This document shows positions 17,908 to 26,597 of a DNA stretch of 64,000 nt, piece by piece (the first letter of the stretch is position 1; each line of letters starts with the position of its first letter). The stretch comes from Flavobacterium sp. CF108 (GTDB lineage Bacteria > Bacteroidota > Bacteroidia > Flavobacteriales > Flavobacteriaceae): the NCBI RefSeq assembly GCF_900129795.1, contig NZ_FQWW01000002.1, forward strand, positions 248,001 through 312,000. The letters run 5' to 3'. The position numbers were made by a program, and so were the translations under genes. The notes under the pieces are model-generated. The model made no database searches. It was not told the origin of the DNA and saw only the letters and a program-made list of their open reading frames with translations.

Positions 17908-18570
17908 ATGAAAAATACTCTTATTGCTCCTTCAGTTCTTGCTGCCGATTTTGCGAACCTGCAGCGTGATATCGAAATGATTAATATCAGCCAGGCCGAT
18001 TGGTTTCATATTGATATTATGGATGGAGTTTTTGTTCCGAATATTTCTTTTGGGATGCCTGTTTTAGAAGCCATTTCTAAACATGTCAAAAAATATATTG
18101 ATGTACATTTAATGATTATTGATCCGGATCGTTATATTAAAACCTTCGCTGATTTAGGCGCTAATGGTTTAACGGTACATTATGAAGCTTGTACACATTT
18201 ACACAGAACATTACAAGCTATTAAAGCCGAAGGAATGAAAGCTGGAGTTGCTATTAATCCGCATACTAATATTGACTTGTTAGAAGATGTTATTAATGAT
18301 ATTGATTTAGTTTGTATCATGAGTGTGAATCCGGGTTTTGGCGGACAGTCGTTTATTGAAAACACTTACGATAAAGTAAAAAAACTAAAAGCTTTAATTA
18401 CACGCAAAAACGCATCAACTCTTATCGAAATTGACGGCGGTGTAACCAACATAAATGCAAAACAATTAGTAGAAGCCGGAGCCGATGTTTTAGTTGCCGG
18501 AAGCTTTGTTTTTAAAGCAGAAAACCCAACCGAAACAATTGCAGATTTAAAAGTCCTTACTGCTTTTTAA
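17908..18570 (+). CDS. rpe: Ribulose-phosphate 3-epimerase
   Basis: 220 aa TIM-barrel enzyme of the pentose phosphate pathway that interconverts ribulose-5-phosphate and xylulose-5-phosphate. Start ATG 17908 (MKNTLIAPSVLAADFANLQR) is preferred; a TTG at 17827 would add residues unlike the family and lie upstream of the promoter. Motifs: APSVLAADF with the catalytic Ser/Asp region, DWFHIDIMDGVFVPN with metal-binding His and catalytic Asp, VHLMI, VNPGFGGQSF phosphate loop, and EIDGGV with the second catalytic Asp. The 3' end overlaps the convergent endonuclease gene by 24 bases. Confidence 0.96.
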   Translation: MKNTLIAPSVLAADFANLQRDIEMINISQADWFHIDIMDGVFVPNISFGMPVLEAISKHVKKYIDVHLMIIDPDRYIKTFADLGANGLTVHYEACTHLHRTLQAIKAEGMKAGVAINPHTNIDLLEDVINDIDLVCIMSVNPGFGGQSFIENTYDKVKKLKALITRKNASTLIEIDGGVTNINAKQLVEAGADVLVAGSFVFKAENPTETIADLKVLTAF

Positions 18571-19332
18571 GTTTTTTAAATTCGGGAAGAAATCAATTCC
18601 AGTCATTTTTTCCAGAGTTTCAATAGGAACAACGAAATCATAAATTGGTTTATCGCTGTCTTCATTCGGAACCAAAAAAGCGATTGCTTTATGTTCCTTT
18701 CCTGATTTGGCTAAAACAATTTTATAAAAATATTTAGGAACAGAAACTTTCTCTGTTCCTATTTTTTTATCTGAATCTTTCAGGATTCCACCAGTAACTA
18801 CATAAATATCATTGTATTTTCCAGCCCAATAACGTGTTTTCTGCTCTATTCTGTTCCAGATTCCGCTATTAAATTCATGTCTTTGCGGTGAAATATTCGA
18901 AGTATAAAAAGTATCATCATAAGCGTCTTTGCTAAATTCCATATCGCCCGCAGGACAAAGATGTCCTTTATCATAACCTGATTTTTTATAATTTCTCCAA
19001 TCTGCAGAACCTGTTGTTACTTTTGGATCTTCAATAAAATACGGACGTTTGTAATTTCCATTTTTTAAATATTCTTTCTTCAATTCATAAGCCACCCATT
19101 CTGCCTGCTCAAACTTTTCATTATAAGAAAGTGTATAATATTTATGTGCTACAATTTGATTTGTAGTTGAAGTTGGCTGATAAGCAACTGAATATAAAGA
19201 ACCTGTATTACTTTGATCAGAAACAAATGAATTTTCTGTTTTTGCTATTTCTGTTTCAACAACAGTTTCGTTTTCCTTTTTACAGGAAAGTAATGCTAAA
19301 CCAATCAATCCGCAAACTAAAATACTTTTCAT
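18547..19332 (-). CDS. DNA/RNA non-specific endonuclease, lipoprotein
   Basis: 261 aa with a lipoprotein signal peptide, lipobox LLSC (Cys17), followed by Lys/Glu-rich sequence. The nuclease domain has the beta-beta-alpha-metal signature: YDKGHLCPAGD with general base His124, then TSNISPQRHEFNSGIWNRIE, where the Asn near 155 is the expected Mg ligand. It is probably anchored in the outer or inner membrane and degrades extracellular or periplasmic nucleic acid for nutrition. Its last 24 bases overlap the 3' end of rpe on the other strand. No partner immunity gene is seen, so a toxin role is unlikely. Confidence 0.9.
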   Translation of the reverse strand: MKSILVCGLIGLALLSCKKENETVVETEIAKTENSFVSDQSNTGSLYSVAYQPTSTTNQIVAHKYYTLSYNEKFEQAEWVAYELKKEYLKNGNYKRPYFIEDPKVTTGSADWRNYKKSGYDKGHLCPAGDMEFSKDAYDDTFYTSNISPQRHEFNSGIWNRIEQKTRYWAGKYNDIYVVTGGILKDSDKKIGTEKVSVPKYFYKIVLAKSGKEHKAIAFLVPNEDSDKPIYDFVVPIETLEKMTGIDFFPNLKNLKSSKDF

Positions 19333-19356
19333 AAATATTACTTTTTCTTTTAAACT

Positions 19357-19394
19357 AAAAAACGCTTCATAAATTACTTTAAGAAGCGTTTTTT
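19357..19394 (-). terminator. Terminator of the tail-specific protease gene
   Basis: A 12-bp stem AAAAAACGCTTC/GAAGCGTTTTTT (19357-19368 and 19383-19394) with a 14-nt loop lies 27 bases after the protease stop codon. It ends in T on the minus strand. Confidence 0.75.
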
Positions 19395-19420
19395 AATAAC
19401 AAATTAAACATTTAAAATCT

Positions 19421-21607
19421 TTAAGATTTTACCAATTTATCTTTTTTCATTTTAGGAGAAACGCCATTTTTTACTAAAGATTTAGATTGTAAGTCATCTA
19501 AAACATTTAATGCTTCTTCAACATAAACATCTTTAGATAATGCTTGATGCCAAGCTTCTCTTTTTTCTTTCAATGTAGCGTCGTTGTTCATTTCAACCTC
19601 TTCATAAGGCAATGATCTAAACACTAAACTGTTTTTATAATCAGAAATTGGTTTGTATTTTTTTCCTTCATTTTCAACTTGTTCCTGAGTTTGTTTAAAA
19701 CTGTTAATGTTCAAGCTGTATATATTTTCTTTATTCTTAACATCGATCCATTTTGCATTATCTTCAATTAATTTAAATTGAGGATTTTGTAAAATTCTGT
19801 TTTTACTTTTCTCGATTGCTTTCGTAAAGTTTTCATTAGATGTCCAAATGCTGTAATCTGCCGGGTCAATTTTATCCCATGGCATTGCATTATCAATATC
19901 GCGTTCTCCCATTTTTAAGTAAGCATAACGATCTGGCATAACCACGTCACTATGAACACCTTCTAACTGAGTTGAACCTCCGTTAATTCTATAGAATTTT
20001 TGGCCTGTAATTTTCAAAGCACCTAAATCTCCATAATTTGCATTACGAACAAATTGGTTCAAATCAAGTACATTTTGTACAGTCCCTTTACCGTAAGTTT
20101 GTTTACTACCAATGATAACGCCACGTTTGTAATCCTGAATTGCCGCTGCTAAAATCTCAGAAGCCGAAGCAGAGAAACTGTTCACCATAATTACTAATGG
20201 TCCGTCCCACTCTATTTTTTTATCTTTATCGTATAAAACCTCTTTCTTTTTACCAGCAGATTTTACCTGAACAATTGGTCCTTCTTCAATAAATAAACCA
20301 GCAATATCAACCACTGTAGAAAGAGATCCTCCACCGTCATCACGAACATCAAGAACAATACCGTTTATGTTTTCTTTTTTCAGTCTTTCAACTTCAAGAG
20401 CAATATCTTTTCCGGCATCGCGACCGTCTTTGTTTTCAAAATCGATATAAAATTTAGGCAGATAAATAACGCCGTATTTCAATCCGTTTTTCTCAACAAT
20501 ACTTGATTTTGCGTACGTTTCTTCAATTTCAACAACATCTCTGATAATTGAAATTACTTTAATACTTCCGTCTACTTTTTTAACGGTAAGTTTAACTTCA
20601 GTTCCTTTATGACCTTTGATTTTTTTCACAACATCATCAAGACGCATTCCAACCACATCAACAGGTTCATCGTTTCCTTGAGCTACTTTTAAGATTAAAT
20701 CTCCCGCCTCAAGTTGTTTTCCTTTCCATGCTGGTCCTCCAGAAATTAACTCATCAATTTGAGTGAAATCATTTTTCTTCGTCAATCTTGCACCAATTCC
20801 TTCTAATTTTCCGCTGATGTTTACATCAAAACGATCTTTTTCTTCTGGAGCAAAATAACTTGTATGAGGGTCAAAACGAGCCATGATTGAATTCAAATAC
20901 ACTGAAAACCAGTAATCTTTATTCAAATCTTTAATTACACTAAAATTATCATCTAAAGATTTTAATGAACTTTCGCGAGTGTCTTTTTCTAAAGCATCAA
21001 AAGATTTTTCCTGATAAGAAGGATCTTTTTTCTTTTTCTCTTCTTCAATTTTTTGTTTTGTTACAAGAGATGAAAGTGTAGATAATTTAATTTGTTTTCT
21101 CCATCTTTCATTGATTTCCGTTAAGTTTTTTGCATACGGAAGTTTCTCATAATCTGCATTAAAAGTCTCATCTGTTGTGTAGTTAAATGGCTGAGCTAAA
21201 ATCGTTTTGTAACGCTTTTTGCTTTCTTCCATTCTCTTCATCAGCCTTGTATAAGTCAAGTTGAAAAATGTCAAATCTTTATTCAAAAACTGATCGTCCA
21301 GCATTAACTCATATTGTTTAAATTCATCAATATCAGACTGCAGGAAAAATCGCTTCGAAGGATCTAATGCTTCGATATAATCTTTAAAAATACCTTTCGA
21401 AAATTCGTCATTTATTTCAGCTGGACTGTAGTGTCCTTTTTCAATAACAAAAGCCAGTAATTCTAATAATGTCTTGTCTTTATTTGGATCCGGATCATCA
21501 TTCTTGTCAGCATTTATTTTAAAAGCAAACAGGGTTAAAGACAAGCATAATACGGCTATAAGTATTTTATAATTTCTTTTCATAAACTTAATAATAGCAT
21601 TCATCAA
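19421..21607 (-). CDS. prc: Tail-specific (C-terminal processing) protease, S41 family
   Basis: 728 aa. The N-terminal segment MKRNYKILIAVLCLSLTLFA is a signal anchor or signal peptide; the ATG for that Met (21583) is an alternative start to 21607. A helical domain (about 40-230) precedes a PDZ domain (about 240-330, GIGARLTKK and AGDLILKVAQG). The S41 catalytic domain contains VNSFSASASEILAAAIQ with the nucleophilic Ser and KQTYGKGTVQ with the Lys of the Ser-Lys dyad. The long C-terminal region is of the DUF3340 type found in Prc. Periplasmic protease of envelope proteins. It is divergent from surE, with 209 bases between. Confidence 0.93.
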   Translation of the reverse strand: MMNAIIKFMKRNYKILIAVLCLSLTLFAFKINADKNDDPDPNKDKTLLELLAFVIEKGHYSPAEINDEFSKGIFKDYIEALDPSKRFFLQSDIDEFKQYELMLDDQFLNKDLTFFNLTYTRLMKRMEESKKRYKTILAQPFNYTTDETFNADYEKLPYAKNLTEINERWRKQIKLSTLSSLVTKQKIEEEKKKKDPSYQEKSFDALEKDTRESSLKSLDDNFSVIKDLNKDYWFSVYLNSIMARFDPHTSYFAPEEKDRFDVNISGKLEGIGARLTKKNDFTQIDELISGGPAWKGKQLEAGDLILKVAQGNDEPVDVVGMRLDDVVKKIKGHKGTEVKLTVKKVDGSIKVISIIRDVVEIEETYAKSSIVEKNGLKYGVIYLPKFYIDFENKDGRDAGKDIALEVERLKKENINGIVLDVRDDGGGSLSTVVDIAGLFIEEGPIVQVKSAGKKKEVLYDKDKKIEWDGPLVIMVNSFSASASEILAAAIQDYKRGVIIGSKQTYGKGTVQNVLDLNQFVRNANYGDLGALKITGQKFYRINGGSTQLEGVHSDVVMPDRYAYLKMGERDIDNAMPWDKIDPADYSIWTSNENFTKAIEKSKNRILQNPQFKLIEDNAKWIDVKNKENIYSLNINSFKQTQEQVENEGKKYKPISDYKNSLVFRSLPYEEVEMNNDATLKEKREAWHQALSKDVYVEEALNVLDDLQSKSLVKNGVSPKMKKDKLVKS

Positions 21608-21762
21608 ATTTTTTAATCTAAGTTACGGTAAAAACTATGCCAACATGCCAAGATCAGTATAATTTTTTGTTAAAGATATAAAAATGTTTGATGCTTAAAA
21701 GCCTTCTGGAATTTAGTTTACAATTTTTATTTATTTGTTAGTATTCTACCAAAATCTGTTAC

Positions 21763-21770
21763 TACATTTG
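21763..21770 (+). promoter_or_regulatory. surE promoter -7 element
   Basis: TACATTTG matches TAnnTTTG, 46 bases before the surE ATG. The nearest upstream TTG (21735-21737) is 25 bases away, a little too far, so the call is weak. Confidence 0.4.
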
Positions 21771-21802
21771 CCCTAACAAGCTTTTATTTTGATAAATCAA
21801 AA

Positions 21803-21820
21803 ATGGAAAACACAGCATGA
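21803..21820 (+). other. Five-codon upstream frame overlapping the surE start
   Basis: ATGGAAAACACAGCATGA encodes MENTA, and its TGA overlaps the surE ATG as ATGA. It could couple initiation at surE by termination-reinitiation; chance is also possible for so short a frame. Confidence 0.3.
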
Positions 21821-22596
21821 AAGACGAAAAACCTTTAATATTAGTTACGAATGATGACGGAATTCTGGCTCCCGGAATCAGAGCTTTAATAAGCGTTATG
21901 GAAACTATAGGCGATGTCGTTGTGGTCGCCCCAGACAAGCCTCAAAGCGCAATGGGACACGCAATTACGATAAACAATACTTTATTTCTGGATAAAATTT
22001 CTAAAGATGGAGATTCCATTACAGAATACAGCTGTTCCGGAACACCTGTAGACTGTGTAAAACTGGCCGTTAATGAAATTTTAAAACGAAAACCGGACTT
22101 GTGTGTTTCGGGAATTAATCACGGATCAAATTCTTCTATAAATGTGATTTATTCGGGAACAATGAGCGCCGCTGTCGAAGCCGGAATTGAAGGAATTCAG
22201 GCAATTGGTTTTTCTCTTTTAGACTTTGACTGGAATGCCGATTTTGAACCCGCTAAAGCATTCGTGAAAAAAATTGCTCTGGAAACATTAAAAAATAAAC
22301 TTCCGACCGGAGTGGTTTTAAATGTTAACTTTCCGAAATTGAGTGAAAAAGAAATCAAAGGAATAAAAATCTGCCGTCAGGCGAAAGCTTATTATGCCCA
22401 AAAATTTGACAAAAGACAAACTCCTTTTGGGAAAGATTATTACTGGTTAACGGGCAAATTTACCAATGAAGACAATGGCGAAGATACTGATGAATGGGCA
22501 CTTGAAAACGGATATATTTCAGTAGTTCCTGTTCAGTTTGACTTAACCGCACATCATACAATGCAGCAACTTAATACTTGGAAATTAAATGGATAA
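21817..22596 (+). CDS. surE: 5'-nucleotidase / exopolyphosphatase SurE
   Basis: 259 aa cytoplasmic phosphatase of the SurE family acting on nucleoside 5'- and 3'-monophosphates. The metal-binding motif LVTNDDGILAPG (N12, D13, D14) is at the N-terminus. APDKPQSAMGHAIT supplies the conserved Ser, and CVSGINHGSNSS supplies the second Asn. Length is normal. The small membrane protein downstream overlaps the end of this gene by 8 bases, and lpxB follows, an order seen in other flavobacteria as far as I recall. Confidence 0.95.
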   Translation: MKDEKPLILVTNDDGILAPGIRALISVMETIGDVVVVAPDKPQSAMGHAITINNTLFLDKISKDGDSITEYSCSGTPVDCVKLAVNEILKRKPDLCVSGINHGSNSSINVIYSGTMSAAVEAGIEGIQAIGFSLLDFDWNADFEPAKAFVKKIALETLKNKLPTGVVLNVNFPKLSEKEIKGIKICRQAKAYYAQKFDKRQTPFGKDYYWLTGKFTNEDNGEDTDEWALENGYISVVPVQFDLTAHHTMQQLNTWKLNG

Positions 22597-22861
22597 AAAA
22601 GAACTCGTAATCGGATTTATTGTTGGAATTTTTACTTCTCTTCTTGGAAGTTATTTGTTTATCAAATTTTTTACAAAATTTGATCTTCCAGCTGGAATTC
22701 AAACTATTAGAGAAATGGGATATTTAGGAAAAGTGATTACAATTGGAGCTGTTTTAGATCTTCCTGTTTTTTTAATTCTCTTAAAAAGAAACAAAGAAAT
22801 GATGGCCAGAGGCGTGATTTTAGCCGTGATTGTTTTAGCAATTTCGACCATAATTATTTAA
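22589..22861 (+). CDS. Small membrane protein between surE and lpxB
   Basis: 90 aa with three predicted membrane helices (about 6-26, 47-64 and 73-90). ATG 22589 overlaps the surE stop codon by 8 bases, implying translational coupling. Between the first and second helices is a short polar stretch DLPAGIQTIREMG. I recognise no domain. Position between surE and the lipid A gene lpxB suggests a conserved housekeeping cluster; a role in envelope function is only inference from position. Confidence 0.75.
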   Translation: MDKKELVIGFIVGIFTSLLGSYLFIKFFTKFDLPAGIQTIREMGYLGKVITIGAVLDLPVFLILLKRNKEMMARGVILAVIVLAISTIII

Positions 22862-22865
22862 ATCC

Positions 22866-22873
22866 TATCTTTG
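22866..22873 (+). promoter_or_regulatory. Possible lpxB -7 element
   Basis: TATCTTTG matches TAnnTTTG, 23 bases before the lpxB ATG and just after the preceding stop codon. No matching -33 TTG was found, so lpxB may be expressed both from here and by read-through. Confidence 0.4.
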
Positions 22874-22896
22874 TGCTGCAATAAAAATTCGTTGAT

Positions 22897-24012
22897 ATGA
22901 AATATTACATAATAGCTGGCGAAGCTTCTGGAGATTTACACGGTTCTAATTTAATGAAAGCATTATATGAGGAAGATCCTCAGGCTGACATCAGATTTTG
23001 GGGCGGTGATTTAATGCAAAAAGCCGGCGGAACATTGGTAAAACATTATCGCGAATTGGCTTTTATGGGTTTTGTTGAAGTGGTTTTTAACTTAAAAACT
23101 ATTTTAAATAACATCAAATTCTGCAAAAAAGATATCTCTGAATTTAAACCGGATGTTTTAATTTTTATTGATTACCCGGGCTTTAATATGCGTATTGCAA
23201 AATGGGCTAAAGAACTGAATTACAAAACACATTATTATATTTCTCCGCAAATTTGGGCTTGGAAAGAAAACCGAATCAACGCTATTAAACAAGACGTTGA
23301 CAGAATGTTTGTGATTTTGCCTTTTGAAAAAAGTTTTTACGAAGACAAACATCATTTTCCTGTAGATTTTGTTGGACATCCTTTAATTGATGCTATTCAA
23401 AATCAGCCTGCTTTTAATGAAACTGCTTTTAGAGAAGAGTATAAATTGGGAGAAAAACCAATTATTGCCGTTTTACCGGGAAGCCGTAAACAGGAAATTA
23501 CAAAAATGCTGAGTGTTATGCTGAGTGTTGTTGATGATTTTCAGGATTATGAATTTGTTATTGCGGGTGCGCCAAGTCAGGATTATGAATTTTACCAGCA
23601 GTTTATTAAAAACAAAAACATTGCATTTGTTTCGAATAAAACTTATGATTTATTGCGTTCTTCGACTGCGGCATTGGTTACCTCTGGAACAGCAACTTTA
23701 GAAACGGCTCTTTTTAAAGTTCCCGAAGTCGTTTGTTATAAAGGAAGTGCCATTTCATATCAAATTGCAAAACGAATTATTACTTTAAAATATATTTCGC
23801 TTGTTAATTTAATTATGGATCAGGAAGTTGTAACGGAACTGATTCAAAGTGAATGTAACACAAAACGAATCAAAGAAGAATTGAACAAATTACTGGAACC
23901 TTCTCACCGTGAAAAGCTGCTAAAAAACTATGATATTTTAGAGCAAAAACTAGGCGGAGTTGGCGCAAGCAAAAAAACAGCTAAACTTATTGTTGCCGAT
24001 TTAAAATCTTAA
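22897..24012 (+). CDS. lpxB: Lipid-A-disaccharide synthase
   Basis: 371 aa GT19 glycosyltransferase that joins UDP-2,3-diacylglucosamine and lipid X to form the lipid A disaccharide at the inner face of the cytoplasmic membrane. Family signatures: IIAGEASGDLHGSNLMKAL at the N-terminus, FWGGDLMQKAGG, IDYPGFNMRIAK, YYISPQIWAWKENR, VGHPL, VLPGSRKQEI in the nucleotide-sugar domain, and TSGTATLETAL with the conserved Glu. Length and order are typical. It is followed after 11 bases by an NlpC/P60 lipoprotein, likely in the same transcript. Confidence 0.96.
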   Translation: MKYYIIAGEASGDLHGSNLMKALYEEDPQADIRFWGGDLMQKAGGTLVKHYRELAFMGFVEVVFNLKTILNNIKFCKKDISEFKPDVLIFIDYPGFNMRIAKWAKELNYKTHYYISPQIWAWKENRINAIKQDVDRMFVILPFEKSFYEDKHHFPVDFVGHPLIDAIQNQPAFNETAFREEYKLGEKPIIAVLPGSRKQEITKMLSVMLSVVDDFQDYEFVIAGAPSQDYEFYQQFIKNKNIAFVSNKTYDLLRSSTAALVTSGTATLETALFKVPEVVCYKGSAISYQIAKRIITLKYISLVNLIMDQEVVTELIQSECNTKRIKEELNKLLEPSHREKLLKNYDILEQKLGGVGASKKTAKLIVADLKS

Positions 24013-24023
24013 ACATTTCTGTT

Positions 24024-24509
24024 TTGAAAAAAATACTCGTTTTTCTTCTTTTATCAATCGTGTTGGTTTCTTGTAAATCGACTTCGACTGCTGTAAGCAA
24101 AAACGAACCGAAAAAAGAAAACAGATCTATTGTGAAAAATTTAATTGAAACTGCAACAGATAATATTGGCGTTAAATACAAAGCAGGCGGAACTACAAAA
24201 AGTGGTTTTGACTGTTCTGGCTTGGTTTACAACACTTTCGAATCTGAAAATATAAAATTGCCGAGAAGTTCTTTTGAACAAGCAAAAATTGGAAAAGTAA
24301 TTCCGCTGAATGACGCCAAAAAAGGAGATTTGATTTTCTTTAAAACGAATAAAAGTAAGCAGATCAATCATGTTGGTCTTATTACCGAAGTAAATTCAGA
24401 TGAAATTAAATTTATACATTCTTCTACTTCAAAAGGTGTAATCATTTCTTCTACAAAAGAAGCTTATTATAAAAATTCATTCGAACAAGTAAACCGTGTA
24501 ATTGAATAA
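24024..24509 (+). CDS. NlpC/P60 cell-wall hydrolase lipoprotein
   Basis: 161 aa starting at TTG 24024, the only start giving a full lipoprotein signal peptide (KKILVFLLLSIVLVSC, lipobox Cys17). The C40 peptidase domain has catalytic Cys64 (GFDCSGLVY), His116 (INHVGLI) and third polar residue His132 (FIHSST). These enzymes cut peptidoglycan stem peptides, usually between D-Glu and the diamino acid. The gene follows lpxB after 11 bases and precedes comEC after 45 bases, so it is probably in the same operon. Single-domain form without SH3 domains. Confidence 0.9.
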   Translation: MKKILVFLLLSIVLVSCKSTSTAVSKNEPKKENRSIVKNLIETATDNIGVKYKAGGTTKSGFDCSGLVYNTFESENIKLPRSSFEQAKIGKVIPLNDAKKGDLIFFKTNKSKQINHVGLITEVNSDEIKFIHSSTSKGVIISSTKEAYYKNSFEQVNRVIE

Positions 24510-24554
24510 ATAAAATATATTTATTTTCTTACAAATTTTTAATACTTTTAAGCC

Positions 24555-26591
24555 ATGAAAGTATTAGATTTTCCTTTAGCTAAAATTACAATTAGCTTTC
24601 TTTTTGGCATTTTAGTTTCTTATTATTGTCTGCCTTCGATTCAAATTTCATTCATTGCTCTTGGAATTTGTTCTGTCTTATTTTGTTTTAGTTTTTTCCT
24701 TTCGAAGAAAAACAAAAAGACGAACCTATTCTTCGGAATCAGTAGTGCTCTTATTTCGTTCTGCACAGGAATCTGCGTTTTGCTTATTCATACTGATACT
24801 CTTGATAAATCGAATTACACACATTCTCAAACAGCTTTTGAAAAATCCCAATTTATAACTTTTACGTTACGTGAAAAACTCAAAAGCAACGATTACAACG
24901 ATCGTTATATCGGGCTTGTAAATACGATTGAAAATAAAACTTATTCAGGGAAAATTATTGTCAATATTCAAAAAGACAGTACTCAAAACCCATTGATAAT
25001 TGGGAATATAATTAAAGTTAAAACCGCTTTACAAAAAACATCATCGAGTAAAAACCCAAATCAATTTAACTATGCTAAATACTTAGCCGACAAACAGATT
25101 TACGCACAGGTTTATTGCAAAAAATCAGAAATCAAAATCAGCCAAACCATCAAAAAAGATATATGGTATTACTCTGGCCGACTCCATGCCACTATTTTAA
25201 AAAATCTTGAAAGCGCTCATTTTAGTAAAGATGAAATGAATGTGGCGCTGGCCCTAATTTTGGGACAGCAGCAGGAAATTTCAGCCGATATTATAAAAGA
25301 TTATCAATATTCTGGAGCGACGCATGTTCTTTCGGTTTCGGGACTGCACGTTGGCTTTATAATGCTTTTTATCATGTTTGTTTTAAAGCCAATTCCTAAT
25401 ACTCGAAAAGGCTCGGCAATTAAACTATTTTCTATTTTAATTTCGCTGGCTGGTTTTGCCGTTATATCGGGTTTATCTCCATCAGTTTTGCGTTCGGTTG
25501 TAATGTTTTCTTTTGTAGCTATTGGAAATCATCTTCGCCGAAGCGGAAATATTTATCATACGCTTTTAGTTTCCATTTTATTGATATTGCTTTTCGAACC
25601 TTATTTCTTATTTGATGTTGGTTTTCAATTAAGCTATTTAGCATTATATTTTATAGTTTGGCTTCAGCCGATATTAAAGAAAATCTGGTCGCCCAAAAAC
25701 AAAATCGCAATTTATATCTGGGATTCTTTAACGGTCTCATTTGCTGCACAAATTGGAACTTTACCTTTATGTCTTTATTATTTTCATCAATTTCCGGGAT
25801 TATTCTTTGTTACCAATATTATAATTCTTCCCGTTTTATCTTTCATCATGATTGCCGGAATAATCGTTATGATTTTTGCAATCTTTAAAAGTCCACCCGA
25901 AATTTTGGTTTACATTTTCGAAAAAAGCATTTTCATTTTAAACCAAATGATCCATTATGTCGCATCTTTTGAATCTTTTGTTATTCAGGATATCAGTTTT
26001 AATTTTTATTATTTGGTTACACTTTACTTCGTAATAATCAGTGCAATAATCTGCTCAAAGAAACCTAGTTACAGCAAACTTATTGTTGTATTTGTATCAG
26101 TAATTTTATTACAGCTTTCTTTCATTTATACTAAAAAAGAAACAGCAGATCAAAAGGAGTTGATTGTTTATAATATCAAAAAGAACACTTTAATCTCAAA
26201 AAGATTCGGCAATAATATTACACTTTTTACGAGCGATACAACTGGAAACAAAAGCTCAATAAACAATGCTTTCAATTCTTATTTAGTGGGCAATTTTAGT
26301 GTTTTAAACAAATCCCAGCGAATTGAGAATGTCTTATTTTTTAATGGAAAGAAAATCTCCATAATTGACAGCACGGGAGTTTATGAAAATAAAAGCCATC
26401 CTGATATTGTGATTTTGACACAGTCTCCCAAAATAAATATAGATAGAGTTTTAACCGAATTACATCCCAAAATTATTATTGCAGATGGAACAAATGCGTA
26501 TGCAATTCAAAAAATGTGGAAATTGAGCTGCGAGAAAAAAAATATCCCTTTTCATGCCACTGCCGAAAAGGGATTTTATAGGTTAAACTAA
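24555..26591 (+). CDS. comEC: ComEC/Rec2 competence-type membrane protein
   Basis: 678 aa. N-terminal membrane helices and a DUF4131 soluble domain (about 80-190) precede the multi-helix Competence domain (about 215-520), which contains the conserved VLSVSGLHVGFIM and SGLSPSVLRS segments. The last 140 residues correspond to the metallo-beta-lactamase-like region but are short and lack the HxHxDH metal motif, as in many Bacteroidota homologues. The protein forms the channel for single-stranded DNA across the inner membrane. Its last codons also form, on the other strand, the likely terminator of the convergent thioredoxin-like gene, whose stop codon is 6 bases away. Confidence 0.9.
   Translation: MKVLDFPLAKITISFLFGILVSYYCLPSIQISFIALGICSVLFCFSFFLSKKNKKTNLFFGISSALISFCTGICVLLIHTDTLDKSNYTHSQTAFEKSQFITFTLREKLKSNDYNDRYIGLVNTIENKTYSGKIIVNIQKDSTQNPLIIGNIIKVKTALQKTSSSKNPNQFNYAKYLADKQIYAQVYCKKSEIKISQTIKKDIWYYSGRLHATILKNLESAHFSKDEMNVALALILGQQQEISADIIKDYQYSGATHVLSVSGLHVGFIMLFIMFVLKPIPNTRKGSAIKLFSILISLAGFAVISGLSPSVLRSVVMFSFVAIGNHLRRSGNIYHTLLVSILLILLFEPYFLFDVGFQLSYLALYFIVWLQPILKKIWSPKNKIAIYIWDSLTVSFAAQIGTLPLCLYYFHQFPGLFFVTNIIILPVLSFIMIAGIIVMIFAIFKSPPEILVYIFEKSIFILNQMIHYVASFESFVIQDISFNFYYLVTLYFVIISAIICSKKPSYSKLIVVFVSVILLQLSFIYTKKETADQKELIVYNIKKNTLISKRFGNNITLFTSDTTGNKSSINNAFNSYLVGNFSVLNKSQRIENVLFFNGKKISIIDSTGVYENKSHPDIVILTQSPKINIDRVLTELHPKIIIADGTNAYAIQKMWKLSCEKKNIPFHATAEKGFYRLN
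26535..26574 (-). terminator. Terminator of thioredoxin-like gene 1, inside comEC coding sequence
   Basis: Read on the minus strand, a 10-bp stem ATCCCTTTTC/GAAAAGGGAT (arms at 26565-26574 and 26544-26553) is followed by AT and then eight T residues (26542-26535). It overlaps the last 19 codons of comEC. Confidence 0.6.
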
Positions 26592-26597
26592 TCTTTT

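Noticed and set aside
18547..19332. Nuclease as a toxin of a contact-dependent or phage-defence system
   Set aside because: It is a lipoprotein with a complete exported nuclease domain, no delivery domain and no immunity gene; a nutritional role is simpler.
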